From HXMU1420-2 sp034670145 (GTDB lineage Bacteria > Pseudomonadota > Alphaproteobacteria > Rhodobacterales > Rhodobacteraceae): a stretch of DNA of 64,000 nucleotides. The position numbers and the translations under genes are program-made. The stretch spans positions 1 through 64,000 of the forward strand of contig JAXMOA010000006.1 of NCBI GenBank assembly GCA_034670145.1, in the 5' to 3' direction. A model generated the notes under the pieces. That model worked only from the letters and a program-made list of their open reading frames with translations, had not been told where the DNA came from and searched no databases. Positions within the stretch are counted from its first letter, which is position 1, and every line of letters begins with the position of its first letter. Shown piece by piece: positions 32,877 through 41,640 of this stretch.

Positions 32877-33755
32877 CTACCTCAAAAGCCCGATAGTATA
32901 TGTTGGGTGTCGCATTTCCTTTTGAAGGTAGGTGCTTAGAGCGTTTCCATCCGGATCTGAAACTGTTTTTGTCTCCTCTGCAGCCAAGCCGCCAGAGATG
33001 AAGAGAGAATCAATATCTTCGCCGATCGCCCCCGCGATGTCGGTCTGAATGCCATCTCCAATTGCCAAAATCCGATCATCCGATACTGTTTTTCCCAGCG
33101 CCGCCAACCGGCGCCGCGCCAAATCGTAGATTGGTGGATGGGGTTTACCAAAGTAGAGGCTCTCGCCCCCCATTTCTGTGTAAAGCCCCGCCAACGCGCC
33201 AGCACACCACTCTCTGACAGTGCCGCGGTCGACCACGATATCTGGATTGGCGCAAAGAAGTTTCAGGCCCTTCTGTTTGGCCCACAAGAAGTCCGCCCGG
33301 TTCAAGGCAGGATCGGCCAGTGGATCAAGCGGGCCGCAACATGCAATTCCCTCGGCTTCCATCAATGGCACGCGTTGTATTTCGATGGGTGAGTCCAGAA
33401 CTTGCAGCGGTTCAAAGAAACCCGCGTCTCGATCCCACTGACCCATGAAGTAGACCTTTTTGCCGATCACGCCCTGAAACATGGCAAAACGGGCGCTGTC
33501 CCCAGACGTTGCGATGCTGTCCCAACAGTCATCCGGCACACCAAAATCTTCACGTATCTGGGTTTCGACCCCGGCACGGGGACGTGGAGAGTTTGTTACC
33601 AGGACAACAGTGCCGCCACTTCTGCGATAATCTTGCAAGGCCGAGACTGCACCCGGCAGCGCGTTTACGCCATCGTGAACACATCCCCAAAGATCAACAA
33701 ACAACGCGTCATACGGGGCGGAAATCTCTGCGAGTGTAGAAACGATCTGGGTCAT
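32877..33755 (-). CDS. HAD-IIA family hydrolase (TIGR01459-like)
   Basis: The 292-residue protein has motif I FVDLWGCVHDG, motif II VLVTNSPRP, a KPHPPIYDLA lysine motif and GDGIQTDIAGA. In motif I the second aspartate of the classic DxD is replaced by tryptophan, as is normal in this subfamily. Related proteins act on small phosphorylated compounds, but this subfamily's substrate is unknown to me. It is encoded on the minus strand, divergent from the acyl-CoA dehydrogenase gene. Confidence 0.8.
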   Translation of the reverse strand: MTQIVSTLAEISAPYDALFVDLWGCVHDGVNALPGAVSALQDYRRSGGTVVLVTNSPRPRAGVETQIREDFGVPDDCWDSIATSGDSARFAMFQGVIGKKVYFMGQWDRDAGFFEPLQVLDSPIEIQRVPLMEAEGIACCGPLDPLADPALNRADFLWAKQKGLKLLCANPDIVVDRGTVREWCAGALAGLYTEMGGESLYFGKPHPPIYDLARRRLAALGKTVSDDRILAIGDGIQTDIAGAIGEDIDSLFISGGLAAEETKTVSDPDGNALSTYLQKEMRHPTYTIGLLR

Positions 33756-34022
33756 GTTTGATCCTGAAGCAAAAAAGGTGGGGCAAGGCCGTTATGTTCC
33801 AGCATGGGCGTTTTGACCATGGTTACCAACGCCACACGAAACATTTCCCCGACAGATTTTCGCGACGGGCGCTGTCCAAGGGCGTCTTTTTGCTTCTCGG
33901 AACAACCCTGATGCGCAGTCGGAATGAAAATGGACAAAAGAAGGGGCTGGCAAAAAAGATCCGGCGAAAACTTGTAGACAGTGACGCAGAGCGACGCTTC
34001 ATTGAAAATAAGGGGGAGTGGG

Positions 34023-35168
34023 ATGAATGATTTCATGTTTTTGGAACCAGAGCACGATCAGCTAAGGGACCAACTGCGCAGGTTTGTGGATACAAGGGTC
34101 AAACCGCATGCGGATGCATGGGAGCACAACGGAATGGTGCCGCGCGATATCTTACAAGAAATGGGCTCCCTTGGTTTCCTGGGGATTCGATATCCAGACG
34201 AGTTCGGGGGCAGCGGACTGGATACGCGCGCTACCGCTGTCTTGGCCGAAGAATTGGGACGATCTACATATTCCGGCTTCGCGGTTTCAGTTTTGGTGCA
34301 CACCGATATGGCCTCAGTCCACCTGTGGAATGCGGGAACGGACATGCAGCGGGCCAAATGGATGCCTGACATCATAGCCGGTCGTGCAATCACAGCAGTG
34401 GCAATCACAGAACCTGACGCCGGATCGGACGTAAAAGGGATCAAGATGCGCGCGCGCCGGGAAGGGGATGAGTATGTCTTGAATGGATCCAAGATGTTCA
34501 TCACCAATGGCGTGCACGCGGATCTCTATTGCATTGCCGCCAAGACTGAAACTGCAGGCCCGGCCAGCCAGTCCGTCACGATGTTCCTGGTGGAAAAGGA
34601 TACGCCGGGCTTTACCGTTGGTCGAGCGCTTGAAAAACATGGCTGGCTCTGTTCGGACACAGCCGAGTTGAACCTGGTCGACGTGCACATCCCAGCCCAA
34701 AACATACTAGGCGAGGAGGGACGCGGCTTTTACGCCATTATGCAGAACTTTCAAAACGAACGGATCGTTCTGGGCGCCATGGCGATAGGAGAAGCGCAAG
34801 CGGCCTTGGATTTGACACTCGACTACGTCAAACAGCGGACTGCTTTCGGAGAGCCTTTGTGGCAGAAACAAGTGATCCGACAACGCCTTGCAATGCTGGC
34901 CGCCCGAGTGTCAGCGGCGCGCGCCTTCGTGTACCAGGTCGCAGCAAGGGATGCTGCGGGCGATCACGTCGTCCGAGAGGTCTCGATGATCAAGGCTCTG
35001 TGTGGAGAGTTGGTGAACGAGGTAATGTATGACTGTTTCCAGTTTCATGGCGGGGCAGGGTATCTGCGCGGGTCCACCATAGAACGCATGACACGGGACG
35101 CGCGGGTACAGGCCATCGGAGGAGGCGCAACCGAAGTGATGTTGGAAGAGGTTGCCAAACGAATTTAG
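34023..35168 (+). CDS. Acyl-CoA dehydrogenase
   Basis: The ATG at 34023, after a GGGGGAG site, gives 381 residues. FAD/acyl-CoA motifs are AITEPDAGSDVKG, NGSKMFITNG and the C-terminal FHGGAGYLRGSTIERMTRDARVQAIGGG. The usual catalytic glutamate position in the last block is glycine, while E246 in FQNERIVLG matches the alternate glutamate of isovaleryl-CoA and long-chain dehydrogenases. A branched or long-chain acyl-CoA is therefore more likely than a medium-chain one. It stands alone on the plus strand. Confidence 0.88.
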   Translation: MNDFMFLEPEHDQLRDQLRRFVDTRVKPHADAWEHNGMVPRDILQEMGSLGFLGIRYPDEFGGSGLDTRATAVLAEELGRSTYSGFAVSVLVHTDMASVHLWNAGTDMQRAKWMPDIIAGRAITAVAITEPDAGSDVKGIKMRARREGDEYVLNGSKMFITNGVHADLYCIAAKTETAGPASQSVTMFLVEKDTPGFTVGRALEKHGWLCSDTAELNLVDVHIPAQNILGEEGRGFYAIMQNFQNERIVLGAMAIGEAQAALDLTLDYVKQRTAFGEPLWQKQVIRQRLAMLAARVSAARAFVYQVAARDAAGDHVVREVSMIKALCGELVNEVMYDCFQFHGGAGYLRGSTIERMTRDARVQAIGGGATEVMLEEVAKRI

Positions 35169-35265
35169 GGTCCGGGCGAAACCAACAGATTTGCCCGAGT
35201 AATCCGCGAAAACTGGGTTTCCAAACGGACGCCACGGGGCCGACAAGGACCCCGTGGCATCAAAT

Positions 35266-36186
35266 TCAAACCTTCAGGTTAGGAATGATCTGTTTCTTGC
35301 GGCTCAAGATGCCGGGCAAAACAACCTGATCGCCTTCGACAGCTACCCCAAAGCTCTTTTCAGCCAAGCCCTTGACCAAATCGTTTGGCACCAACAACGT
35401 TGCTTCTTCGTTCAGAATGTCGATCACAAACAACAAAACCTGATCAACACTGTCTTCTTCGGCCACACTGACCATAGTCTGGGTGAGAGAAGCCTTCCGG
35501 TCCAGGACCACAGAAGGCGAGGTTGTCTCCAGAACTGAAACGCGAAACTTGGTACCGTCGACTTCATACTCTTTGGAATCCATCCGCAACAATTCCGCAT
35601 CCGAGAAAGACGATACATCGGATTTGGCGGCAAACATTTCGGCGGCATATTCTGGGATGTTAATGTCCAGGTCCGCAGCCAACCGTTCCGCCAGGGCGCG
35701 ATCGTGATCTGTTGTGGTCGGAGAGCGGAACTCCATTGTGTCTGACAGAATGCACGTCAAAGCGGCCCCCTTGGCCCATGCAGGCATCTTGGCGGCATCG
35801 TCCCCCATAAGGTCAATCATGATGGTGGCAGTGCATGCCAACGGGCGCACGGTGATGTCGATCGGCCCTTTGGTCTCCAGACCACCAACCAACTTGTGGT
35901 GATCGATAATGGACTGAATGTCGGCGTTGTTGATGTTCGAGGGCAATTCGGCCGGGTTGTTGGTGTCGACAATCACGACCGGGGCGTCATCGGCGACGTC
36001 CTCAATGATCGCCGGTTTCGGCAGATCCCAGCGCTTCAACATAAAGGCGGCTTCTGTGTTGGGTTCGCCCAGCAAGACCGCTTCGGCTTCAGTGTTTTTT
36101 ACTTCGTTCAGGTACCAAGCCCACAAAATAGCAGAGCCGGTCGTGTCAGTATCAGGTGATTTATGGCCGAAAACTTGCGTCGTCAT
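35266..36186 (-). CDS. ppaC: Manganese-dependent inorganic pyrophosphatase (family II)
   Basis: The 306-residue DHH-family enzyme has the metal site GHKSPDTDT (H8, D12, D14), VDTNNP and IIDHHK, plus the second domain motif SRKKQIIP near the C-terminus. It hydrolyses pyrophosphate in the cytoplasm. I use Met at 36186, since a longer frame to 36297 adds an unrelated stretch. Most alphaproteobacteria use family I enzymes, but family II occurs in Roseobacters. Confidence 0.93.
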   Translation of the reverse strand: MTTQVFGHKSPDTDTTGSAILWAWYLNEVKNTEAEAVLLGEPNTEAAFMLKRWDLPKPAIIEDVADDAPVVIVDTNNPAELPSNINNADIQSIIDHHKLVGGLETKGPIDITVRPLACTATIMIDLMGDDAAKMPAWAKGAALTCILSDTMEFRSPTTTDHDRALAERLAADLDINIPEYAAEMFAAKSDVSSFSDAELLRMDSKEYEVDGTKFRVSVLETTSPSVVLDRKASLTQTMVSVAEEDSVDQVLLFVIDILNEEATLLVPNDLVKGLAEKSFGVAVEGDQVVLPGILSRKKQIIPNLKV

Positions 36187-36486
36187 AGCGTGACAGTCCT
36201 TTGAATGGGGATTTGCGCGGCTTATAGGGATGTGGCTTCTGCTTGTCACGTGGCCGACCGGCCTCTGCGACGCTTGGACCGCATCAAAAGACCGCATTTT
36301 TCAAGGCATCTGCATCTACGGAAAATGTGAACTTCCAAAAACGGCTCATGCTCCAATGGGAAAGACCAAGCGTCACCTTCTTTTGTGGCCCTGACGCCCG
36401 CAAAGGACATACTTTGAAACACTATCGCCGCCCGCTGAGTCACTTCCATATTCCCCTGCGCGTATCTTCGTTCTAGGTCTAAAGAT
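36187..36486. other. Gap between ppaC and the DUF2161 gene
   Basis: About 300 bases between divergent genes hold promoter DNA for both. I see no clear gene; a 67-codon minus-strand frame has no recognisable features. Confidence 0.4.
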
Positions 36487-37167
36487 ATGAATCTGGAATC
36501 CGATCTGTATCCTCCCGTAAAGGCTCTTTTGCAAAGTCAGGGCTACACCGTGAAAGGAGAAGTCGGAGCAGCGGATGTTGTGGCCGTGCGAGCGGATGAG
36601 CCGCCAGTTATTGTCGAGCTAAAGTTGCGGTTTTCCCTCAGCCTGTTCCATCAGGCGATCGCGCGGATGACAATAACAGACTGTGTTTACATTGCTGTGC
36701 CAAAACCGACCGGTAAATCGGCCAGACGAACGCTCAAGGACAACTTGAGTTTGTGCCGGCGTCTGGGTCTGGGGTTGATTACAGTTCGCCCCGACGGAAC
36801 TGCGGAAACGCACTGCGATCCCGGCCCCTATGTCCCGCGTAAATCCAAACCTCGCCAAACCAAACTGTTACGTGAATTCCAGCGGCTGTCAGGCGACCCG
36901 AACGCAGGCGGCGCAACCCGGCACGGAATTGTCACTGGCTACCGGCAAGATGCATTGCGCTGTGCCGCGCATCTTGCTCAGAACGGGACGACAAAAGGGG
37001 CCGAAGTTGCAAAAGCTACAGGCGTCGGTCAAGCGACCCGAATAATGCGAGACAACCACTACGGTTGGTTCGAACGCGCCGCACCGGGGCACTATGCACT
37101 CAGCGACGCTGGCCACGCCGGGTTGGAACACTGGGCCTACAGTTGGGATATGCCGGATGGCGATTAA
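36487..37167 (+). CDS. DUF2161 protein, putative PD-(D/E)XK-fold
   Basis: The 226-residue protein matches DUF2161. The N-terminal half has DVVAVRADEPPVIVELKLRF, in which D30 and the E-x-K (about residues 43-45) fit a PD-(D/E)XK nuclease-type site, and a long positive stretch RKSKPRQTK. The C-terminal half (GTTKGAEVAKATGVGQATRIMRDNHYGWFERAAPGHYALS) looks like a winged helix. DNA or RNA cleavage or binding is plausible. It stands between ppaC and groES. Confidence 0.75.
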   Translation: MNLESDLYPPVKALLQSQGYTVKGEVGAADVVAVRADEPPVIVELKLRFSLSLFHQAIARMTITDCVYIAVPKPTGKSARRTLKDNLSLCRRLGLGLITVRPDGTAETHCDPGPYVPRKSKPRQTKLLREFQRLSGDPNAGGATRHGIVTGYRQDALRCAAHLAQNGTTKGAEVAKATGVGQATRIMRDNHYGWFERAAPGHYALSDAGHAGLEHWAYSWDMPDGD

Positions 37168-37366
37168 AAGGTTTCCAGCAACCGCTTTCAACGATCGCGA
37201 TGTCTGTGCAATACCCGCGCGAGCATTGGGAAAGTCGTTCGTTATTGGTCCACCCCATCCAAGGATCAATTATTTGACACTTGCTGCCAGGTGGCATGCC
37301 TGATACCCGATGGAATTCACTTCATTTTTCTGCGATGCAGCATTGAAAATTTTTTGCACTCGCCCG

Positions 37367-37395
37367 TTGACTCGCCTGAACACGTTGCCTATTTC
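37367..37395 (+). promoter_or_regulatory. groESL promoter
   Basis: TTGACT (37367-37372) and TATTTC (37390-37395) are 17 bases apart, which places the start of transcription at about 37402, right at the CIRCE element. This fits a housekeeping promoter that HrcA represses. Confidence 0.6.
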
Positions 37396-37402
37396 GCCAT
37401 CG

Positions 37403-37429
37403 TTAGCACTCACCACGGGTGAGTGATAG
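37403..37429 (+). promoter_or_regulatory. CIRCE operator of groESL
   Basis: TTAGCACTC (37403-37411), nine bases, then GAGTGATAG (37421-37429) match the CIRCE consensus with two changes in the right arm. HrcA binds CIRCE and represses heat-shock genes. hrcA itself is not in the window. Confidence 0.92.
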
Positions 37430-37486
37430 CGACCGTCTGAACGGCGGTTGTTAAGAAATAACTTTGAGCCTCAAGGAGCTGCAAAG

Positions 37487-37774
37487 ATGGCATTCAAACC
37501 ACTTCATGACCGGGTGCTGGTGCGCCGTGTCGAAAGCGACGAAAAAACGGCCGGTGGCCTGATCATCCCCGACAGCGCAAAAGAAAAGCCTGCAGAAGGT
37601 ATGGTTGTATCCTGCGGCGAAGGTGCCCGCAAAGACAGCGGCGAACTGATCGCGATGGCCGTATCCGAAGGCGACAAGGTCCTGTTCGGAAAATGGTCCG
37701 GCACCGAAGTCACCGTCGAAGGTGAAGACCTGCTGATCATGAAAGAAAGCGATATCCTCGGCATCATCAGCTGA
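37487..37774 (+). CDS. groES: Co-chaperonin GroES
   Basis: The ATG at 37487, behind AAGGAGCTGC, gives 95 residues: AFKPLHDRVLVRRVESDEKTAGG with the mobile loop, and the roof and the closing DILGIIS. It caps GroEL during folding. A longer frame from 37448 has no family support. Confidence 0.98.
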   Translation: MAFKPLHDRVLVRRVESDEKTAGGLIIPDSAKEKPAEGMVVSCGEGARKDSGELIAMAVSEGDKVLFGKWSGTEVTVEGEDLLIMKESDILGIIS

Positions 37775-37857
37775 TCGCCAGACTTCGCTTTTAGACCCAG
37801 CGTTTCATAGGCCTTTGCGCCCGATGAACGTGAGTGAAATACCAAGGAGAATTCGAA

Positions 37858-39498
37858 ATGTCTGCTAAAGACGTCAAGTTCGACACCACCGCCCGCGACG
37901 CCATGCTGCGCGGCGTAAACATCCTCGCGGATGCCGTAAAAGTGACACTGGGCCCCAAAGGCCGCAACGTTGTCATCGACAAATCCTTTGGCGCACCGCG
38001 CATCACAAAGGACGGCGTGACCGTTGCCAAAGAAATCGAACTGGAAGACAAGTTCGAGAACATGGGCGCCCAGATGGTGAAGGAAGTTGCTTCCCGCACC
38101 AATGATGAGGCCGGCGACGGCACCACAACAGCGACTGTTCTGGCTCAGGCAATTGTCAAAGAAGGCCTGAAATCGGTTGCCGCTGGTATGAACCCAATGG
38201 ACCTCAAGCGCGGCGTCGACATGGCGACAAGCAAAGTGGTCGAAGCAATCGTTTCTTCCGCACGCGAAGTCAAAGACTCCGACGAAGTCGCCCAGGTTGG
38301 CACCATCTCCGCCAACGGCGAAGAAGAAATCGGTCGTCAGATCGCGGACGCGATGCAAAAAGTTGGTAACGAAGGCGTTATCACCGTCGAAGAGAACAAA
38401 GGTCTGGAAACAGAGACCGATGTTGTTGAAGGCATGCAGTTCGACCGCGGTTACCTGTCGCCTTACTTTGTCACCAACGCTGACAAGATGACTGTTGATC
38501 TGGAAGATGCATTGATCCTGCTTCACGAGAAGAAGCTCTCGTCGCTGCAGCCAATGGTTCCTCTGCTCGAAGCTGTTATTCAGTCGCAAAAGCCACTGAT
38601 GATCATCGCCGAAGACGTTGAAGGCGAAGCGCTGGCAACTCTGGTTGTGAACAAGCTGCGCGGCGGTCTGAAGATCTCTGCAGTCAAAGCCCCTGGTTTT
38701 GGCGATCGCCGCAAGGCAATGCTGCAGGACATCGCAATCCTGACAGGCGGCCAGGTGATCTCCGAAGATCTGGGCATGAAGCTGGAAAGCGTGACCATGG
38801 ACATGCTGGGCACAGCCAAGCGTGTTTCGATCACCAAGGACGAAACCACCATCGTTGACGGTGCCGGTGAGAAAGCCGAGATCGAAGCGCGGGTCAGCCA
38901 GATCCGTCAGCAGATCGAGGAAACAACCTCCGATTACGACCGCGAAAAGCTGCAAGAGCGTGTTGCCAAACTGGCCGGCGGTGTTGCTGTTATCCGCGTT
39001 GGCGGCATGACCGAAGTCGAAGTAAAAGAGCGCAAGGATCGTGTTGACGATGCTCTGAACGCGACTCGTGCTGCTGTACAAGAAGGCGTGATCGTTGGTG
39101 GTGGTGTTGCACTGGTTCAGGCCGGCAAAGCACTGGAAGGCCTCGAAGGCGCAAACTCTGACCAAAACGCTGGTATTCAGATCGTTCGCCGCGCTCTGGA
39201 AGCACCACTGCGTCAGATCGCCGAAAACGCTGGTGTTGACGGTGCCGTTGTTGCTGGCAAAGTCCGCGAAAGCGATGACTCCAACTTTGGCTTCAATGCA
39301 CAGACCGAAGAATATGGTGACATGTTCTCGTTCGGTGTCATCGATCCAGCCAAAGTGACACGCACAGCTCTCGAAGATGCAGCGTCTATCGCAGGCCTGC
39401 TGATCACGACCGAAGCAATGGTCGCTGACAAGCCTTCCAAAGATGGTCCTGCAGCTGGCGGCATGCCCGACATGGGCGGCATGGGCGGCATGATGTAA
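37858..39498 (+). CDS. groEL: Chaperonin GroEL
   Basis: The ATG at 37858 gives 546 residues, the standard length, with the ATP site NDEAGDGTTTATVLAQ and the C-terminal GGM repeat tail GMPDMGGMGGMM. Codon use is noticeably biased to preferred codons, as expected for a highly expressed gene. It follows groES by 83 bases and shares its CIRCE promoter. Confidence 0.99.
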   Translation: MSAKDVKFDTTARDAMLRGVNILADAVKVTLGPKGRNVVIDKSFGAPRITKDGVTVAKEIELEDKFENMGAQMVKEVASRTNDEAGDGTTTATVLAQAIVKEGLKSVAAGMNPMDLKRGVDMATSKVVEAIVSSAREVKDSDEVAQVGTISANGEEEIGRQIADAMQKVGNEGVITVEENKGLETETDVVEGMQFDRGYLSPYFVTNADKMTVDLEDALILLHEKKLSSLQPMVPLLEAVIQSQKPLMIIAEDVEGEALATLVVNKLRGGLKISAVKAPGFGDRRKAMLQDIAILTGGQVISEDLGMKLESVTMDMLGTAKRVSITKDETTIVDGAGEKAEIEARVSQIRQQIEETTSDYDREKLQERVAKLAGGVAVIRVGGMTEVEVKERKDRVDDALNATRAAVQEGVIVGGGVALVQAGKALEGLEGANSDQNAGIQIVRRALEAPLRQIAENAGVDGAVVAGKVRESDDSNFGFNAQTEEYGDMFSFGVIDPAKVTRTALEDAASIAGLLITTEAMVADKPSKDGPAAGGMPDMGGMGGMM

Positions 39499-39554
39499 TC
39501 ACCCTTCGCCTGGCGAAAGGTGGGAGGCTATTGCCTCACGCAATGAAGTATGTG

Positions 39555-39589
39555 CAAAGGCGTCCATTTGGGCGCCTTTGTCTTTTTTT
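39555..39589 (+). terminator. Intrinsic terminator after groEL
   Basis: CAAAGGCGTCC (39555-39565) pairs with GGGCGCCTTTG (39570-39580), with one T-G pair, and T follows at 39583-39589. A smaller imperfect hairpin (CACC...GGTG) near 39500-39524 precedes it. Confidence 0.85.
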
Positions 39590-39624
39590 CGGCCGTTCTT
39601 CAGCGGCGTTGTGAAAGGGGCCCG

Positions 39625-39942
39625 ATGTCTGCGAAACATCCGGACAAATGCATTCATCTCGTGTTGGACAAGGCGCAGAGCAGAGCGCTACGCCACTTGC
39701 ATCGCACCCGTGCAGCTGGGCGAAAACGCTCGCTTAGTGATACAGTCCGCCACACGGTCCAGCGCACGTCATTGGGCGAAATGGCGATCGTGCCGATGTC
39801 CGAACACGGACAAACCCTCCGCATCCAATTGCCAGGGAAAACCCTGCGGCACCTCAATCAGGTGGCACGTCAACGCCGCACTCGGGTAGAAGACTTGGTA
39901 GCCAGTTGCATATCCGCATTCTCCAAACCGGCAGAAGTCTGA
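39625..39942 (+). CDS. Small basic protein, possible tandem ribbon-helix-helix
   Basis: The ATG at 39625 after GAAAGGGG gives 105 residues with no family I recognise. It appears to contain two similar halves: a short strand (residues 9-14, IHLVLD; 64-70, LRIQLPG), then a helix rich in Arg/His/Leu (16-31; 71-84), then a second helix (37-47; 87-99). This is the layout of ribbon-helix-helix DNA-binding proteins, here with two units in one chain. It directly follows the groEL terminator, so it has its own promoter. Confidence 0.55.
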   Translation: MSAKHPDKCIHLVLDKAQSRALRHLHRTRAAGRKRSLSDTVRHTVQRTSLGEMAIVPMSEHGQTLRIQLPGKTLRHLNQVARQRRTRVEDLVASCISAFSKPAEV

Positions 39943-40066
39943 GAAAAACGCGCGTAAAAGGCTGCTGGCTCACATTCCAAAACAGGGTCAATTCCGGCCA
40001 TCTGGGCCTCGACAAGAGGGTCCGATCGGCTAGGGTGCGCTGGTAGATTGACTCATAGGTTCGCAA

Positions 40067-41035
40067 ATGTCCGACTTCTTCCAACCCGTTTCTGGTATGG
40101 ATTTGCCACGCTTCGCAGGAATTCCAACCTTCATGCGGCTGCCTCATCTTCCCAGAGGCGATATCCGCTGGGATGAAGTGGACATTGGCCTGATCGGCAT
40201 TCCGTGGGACAGCGGCACGACAAATCGACCAGGCCCACGTCATGGGCCCCGCCAGCTTCGGGATGCTTCGACGTTGATACGGGCCGAACACGTGCCGATG
40301 AATATACGCCCTTTCGAGGCCGCCAATGTCGCCGACCTCGGGGATGTCGCGCCGAATCCAACCGATCTGCTGGATACAATGGACCGGGTCACTGCCTTCT
40401 ATGATGATGTCATCAAAGCAGGAATTCGCCCACTAACCGGCGGTGGGGATCATCTTTGCTCCTTGCCCGTGCTCCGGTCACTCGGTCGGGCCGCTCCTTT
40501 GGGGATGATCCACTTCGACAGCCATACAGATCTTTTTGATACCTATTTCGGTGGCACAAAATTCACACATGGCACTCCGTTCCGTCGGGCCGTCGAAGAG
40601 GGGCTGTTGGATCCAAAGCGGGTTGTGCAGATCGGCATTCGCGGCACGGCCTATGACCGGGAGGATCTCGATTTTGCAGCCGCCGTCGGTATCCGGATTA
40701 TCAGAATTGAAGAGTTCTTTGACCGTGGCATCGCAGACGTAATGACCGAAGCACGGGAGATTGTCGGCGAGGATCCGACGTACATCTCTTATGATATCGA
40801 CTTCGTGGACCCCACTTTTGCGCCCGGAACCGGCACGCCAGAGGTGGGTGGCCCAAATAGTTTCCAGGCACTCCAAGTGGTGCGCGAGTTGCGTGGCCTC
40901 AACATTGCAGGCGCTGACTTGGTCGAGGTTTCGCCACCATTCGACAGCTCGGGCGGAACTGCATTCCTTGGGGCCTCGATTATGTTCGAGATTTTGTGCG
41001 TGATGACAGAAAATCAAGGGCGGGCAAAGACATGA
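40067..41035 (+). CDS. Ureohydrolase, agmatinase-like
   Basis: The 322-residue enzyme has the binuclear manganese motifs GGGDH, FDSHTD and SYDIDFVDP, all ligands present, though the middle motif has Ser in place of the usual Ala. It hydrolyses a guanidino group to urea; agmatine, guanidinobutyrate and guanidinopropionate are all possible substrates (GTGTPEVGG is shared by several subfamilies). Its stop overlaps the GNAT gene by four bases. Confidence 0.85.
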   Translation: MSDFFQPVSGMDLPRFAGIPTFMRLPHLPRGDIRWDEVDIGLIGIPWDSGTTNRPGPRHGPRQLRDASTLIRAEHVPMNIRPFEAANVADLGDVAPNPTDLLDTMDRVTAFYDDVIKAGIRPLTGGGDHLCSLPVLRSLGRAAPLGMIHFDSHTDLFDTYFGGTKFTHGTPFRRAVEEGLLDPKRVVQIGIRGTAYDREDLDFAAAVGIRIIRIEEFFDRGIADVMTEAREIVGEDPTYISYDIDFVDPTFAPGTGTPEVGGPNSFQALQVVRELRGLNIAGADLVEVSPPFDSSGGTAFLGASIMFEILCVMTENQGRAKT

Positions 41036-41574
41036 CAGCTGACCCAGGGCATACCAGGCAAGCAAACGAGGCTGATCATGCAGAGATTTCGTCTCTCCTG
41101 ACGGCTGCGTTCAAGCAAACAGACGAGGCCGATCTTGTCCGGCAGCTTCGCGCCGATGGCGACATGTGGTTGGAATTGGTCAAGGAATGGGACGGCAAGA
41201 TTGCGGCTTATGCCGGGCTAAGCCGAATGCAAGGGCCAGAAAATTGGGCGTGCCTCGCGCCAGTTGCGGTTTTGCCAGAGTTTCAGCGTGGGGCATGCGC
41301 ACCGGACGAAACGCAGCGACGACATTTCGCCTTTGGAACACGCCTGGTTCGGGAAATTGCCATCGTCGTCGCCGCAGAACGAAAACCGGTGAACTTCCCG
41401 GAGCAGATCGTCGTCCTCGGTGATCCAGGCTTTTATGGTCGTGCGGGTTTTTCGTTGGAACGCGCTCAAAAGCTTCGAACACCCTATCCCATTGACCACA
41501 CATTATTGGCTGGCGGCGGCACAGAGATGGTCGAGGAAGACCTGATTTACCCTGCCGCCTTTGGTGCCGCATGA
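41032..41574 (+). CDS. GNAT-family N-acetyltransferase
   Basis: The 180-residue protein has a GNAT-like core: QANEADHAEISSLLTAAF at the start, then PVAVLPEFQRG with the strand before the acetyl-CoA loop, and ILGDP-like VVLGDPGFYGRAGF. The Q/RxxGxG/A loop is diverged (FQRGACAPDETQRRHFAFGTRL). It resembles YhbS-type acetyltransferases. The start overlaps the ureohydrolase stop (ATGA), so the two are coupled and may act on the same guanidino or amine compound. Confidence 0.8.
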   Translation: MTADPGHTRQANEADHAEISSLLTAAFKQTDEADLVRQLRADGDMWLELVKEWDGKIAAYAGLSRMQGPENWACLAPVAVLPEFQRGACAPDETQRRHFAFGTRLVREIAIVVAAERKPVNFPEQIVVLGDPGFYGRAGFSLERAQKLRTPYPIDHTLLAGGGTEMVEEDLIYPAAFGAA

Positions 41575-41602
41575 ATTTTGTCAAAAACTTTTGATGCCCT
41601 TT

Positions 41603-41626
41603 GCAATTTTCATTTCTGAAAATTGC
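41603..41626. repeat. Perfect hairpin upstream of the EamA gene
   Basis: GCAATTTTCA (41603-41612) pairs perfectly with TGAAAATTGC (41617-41626), four-base loop. It ends 14 bases before the EamA start at 41641. No T run follows; it could be a processing site or an operator-like palindrome. Confidence 0.5.
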
Positions 41627-41640
41627 CGCTACAGCGCCTC

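Noticed and set aside
33758..34030. Frames on both strands between the HAD-IIA and acyl-CoA dehydrogenase genes
   Set aside because: Short, overlapping on both strands, without ribosome binding sites or family likeness; this is a divergent promoter region.
36246..36449. 67-codon minus-strand frame upstream of ppaC
   Set aside because: No clear ribosome binding site and no recognisable features; not enough to call a gene.
37504..39165. 553-codon frame on the minus strand opposite groES and groEL
   Set aside because: It is a mirror of highly biased codons in groEL, runs across the groES-groEL spacer, and has no recognisable family or ribosome binding site.
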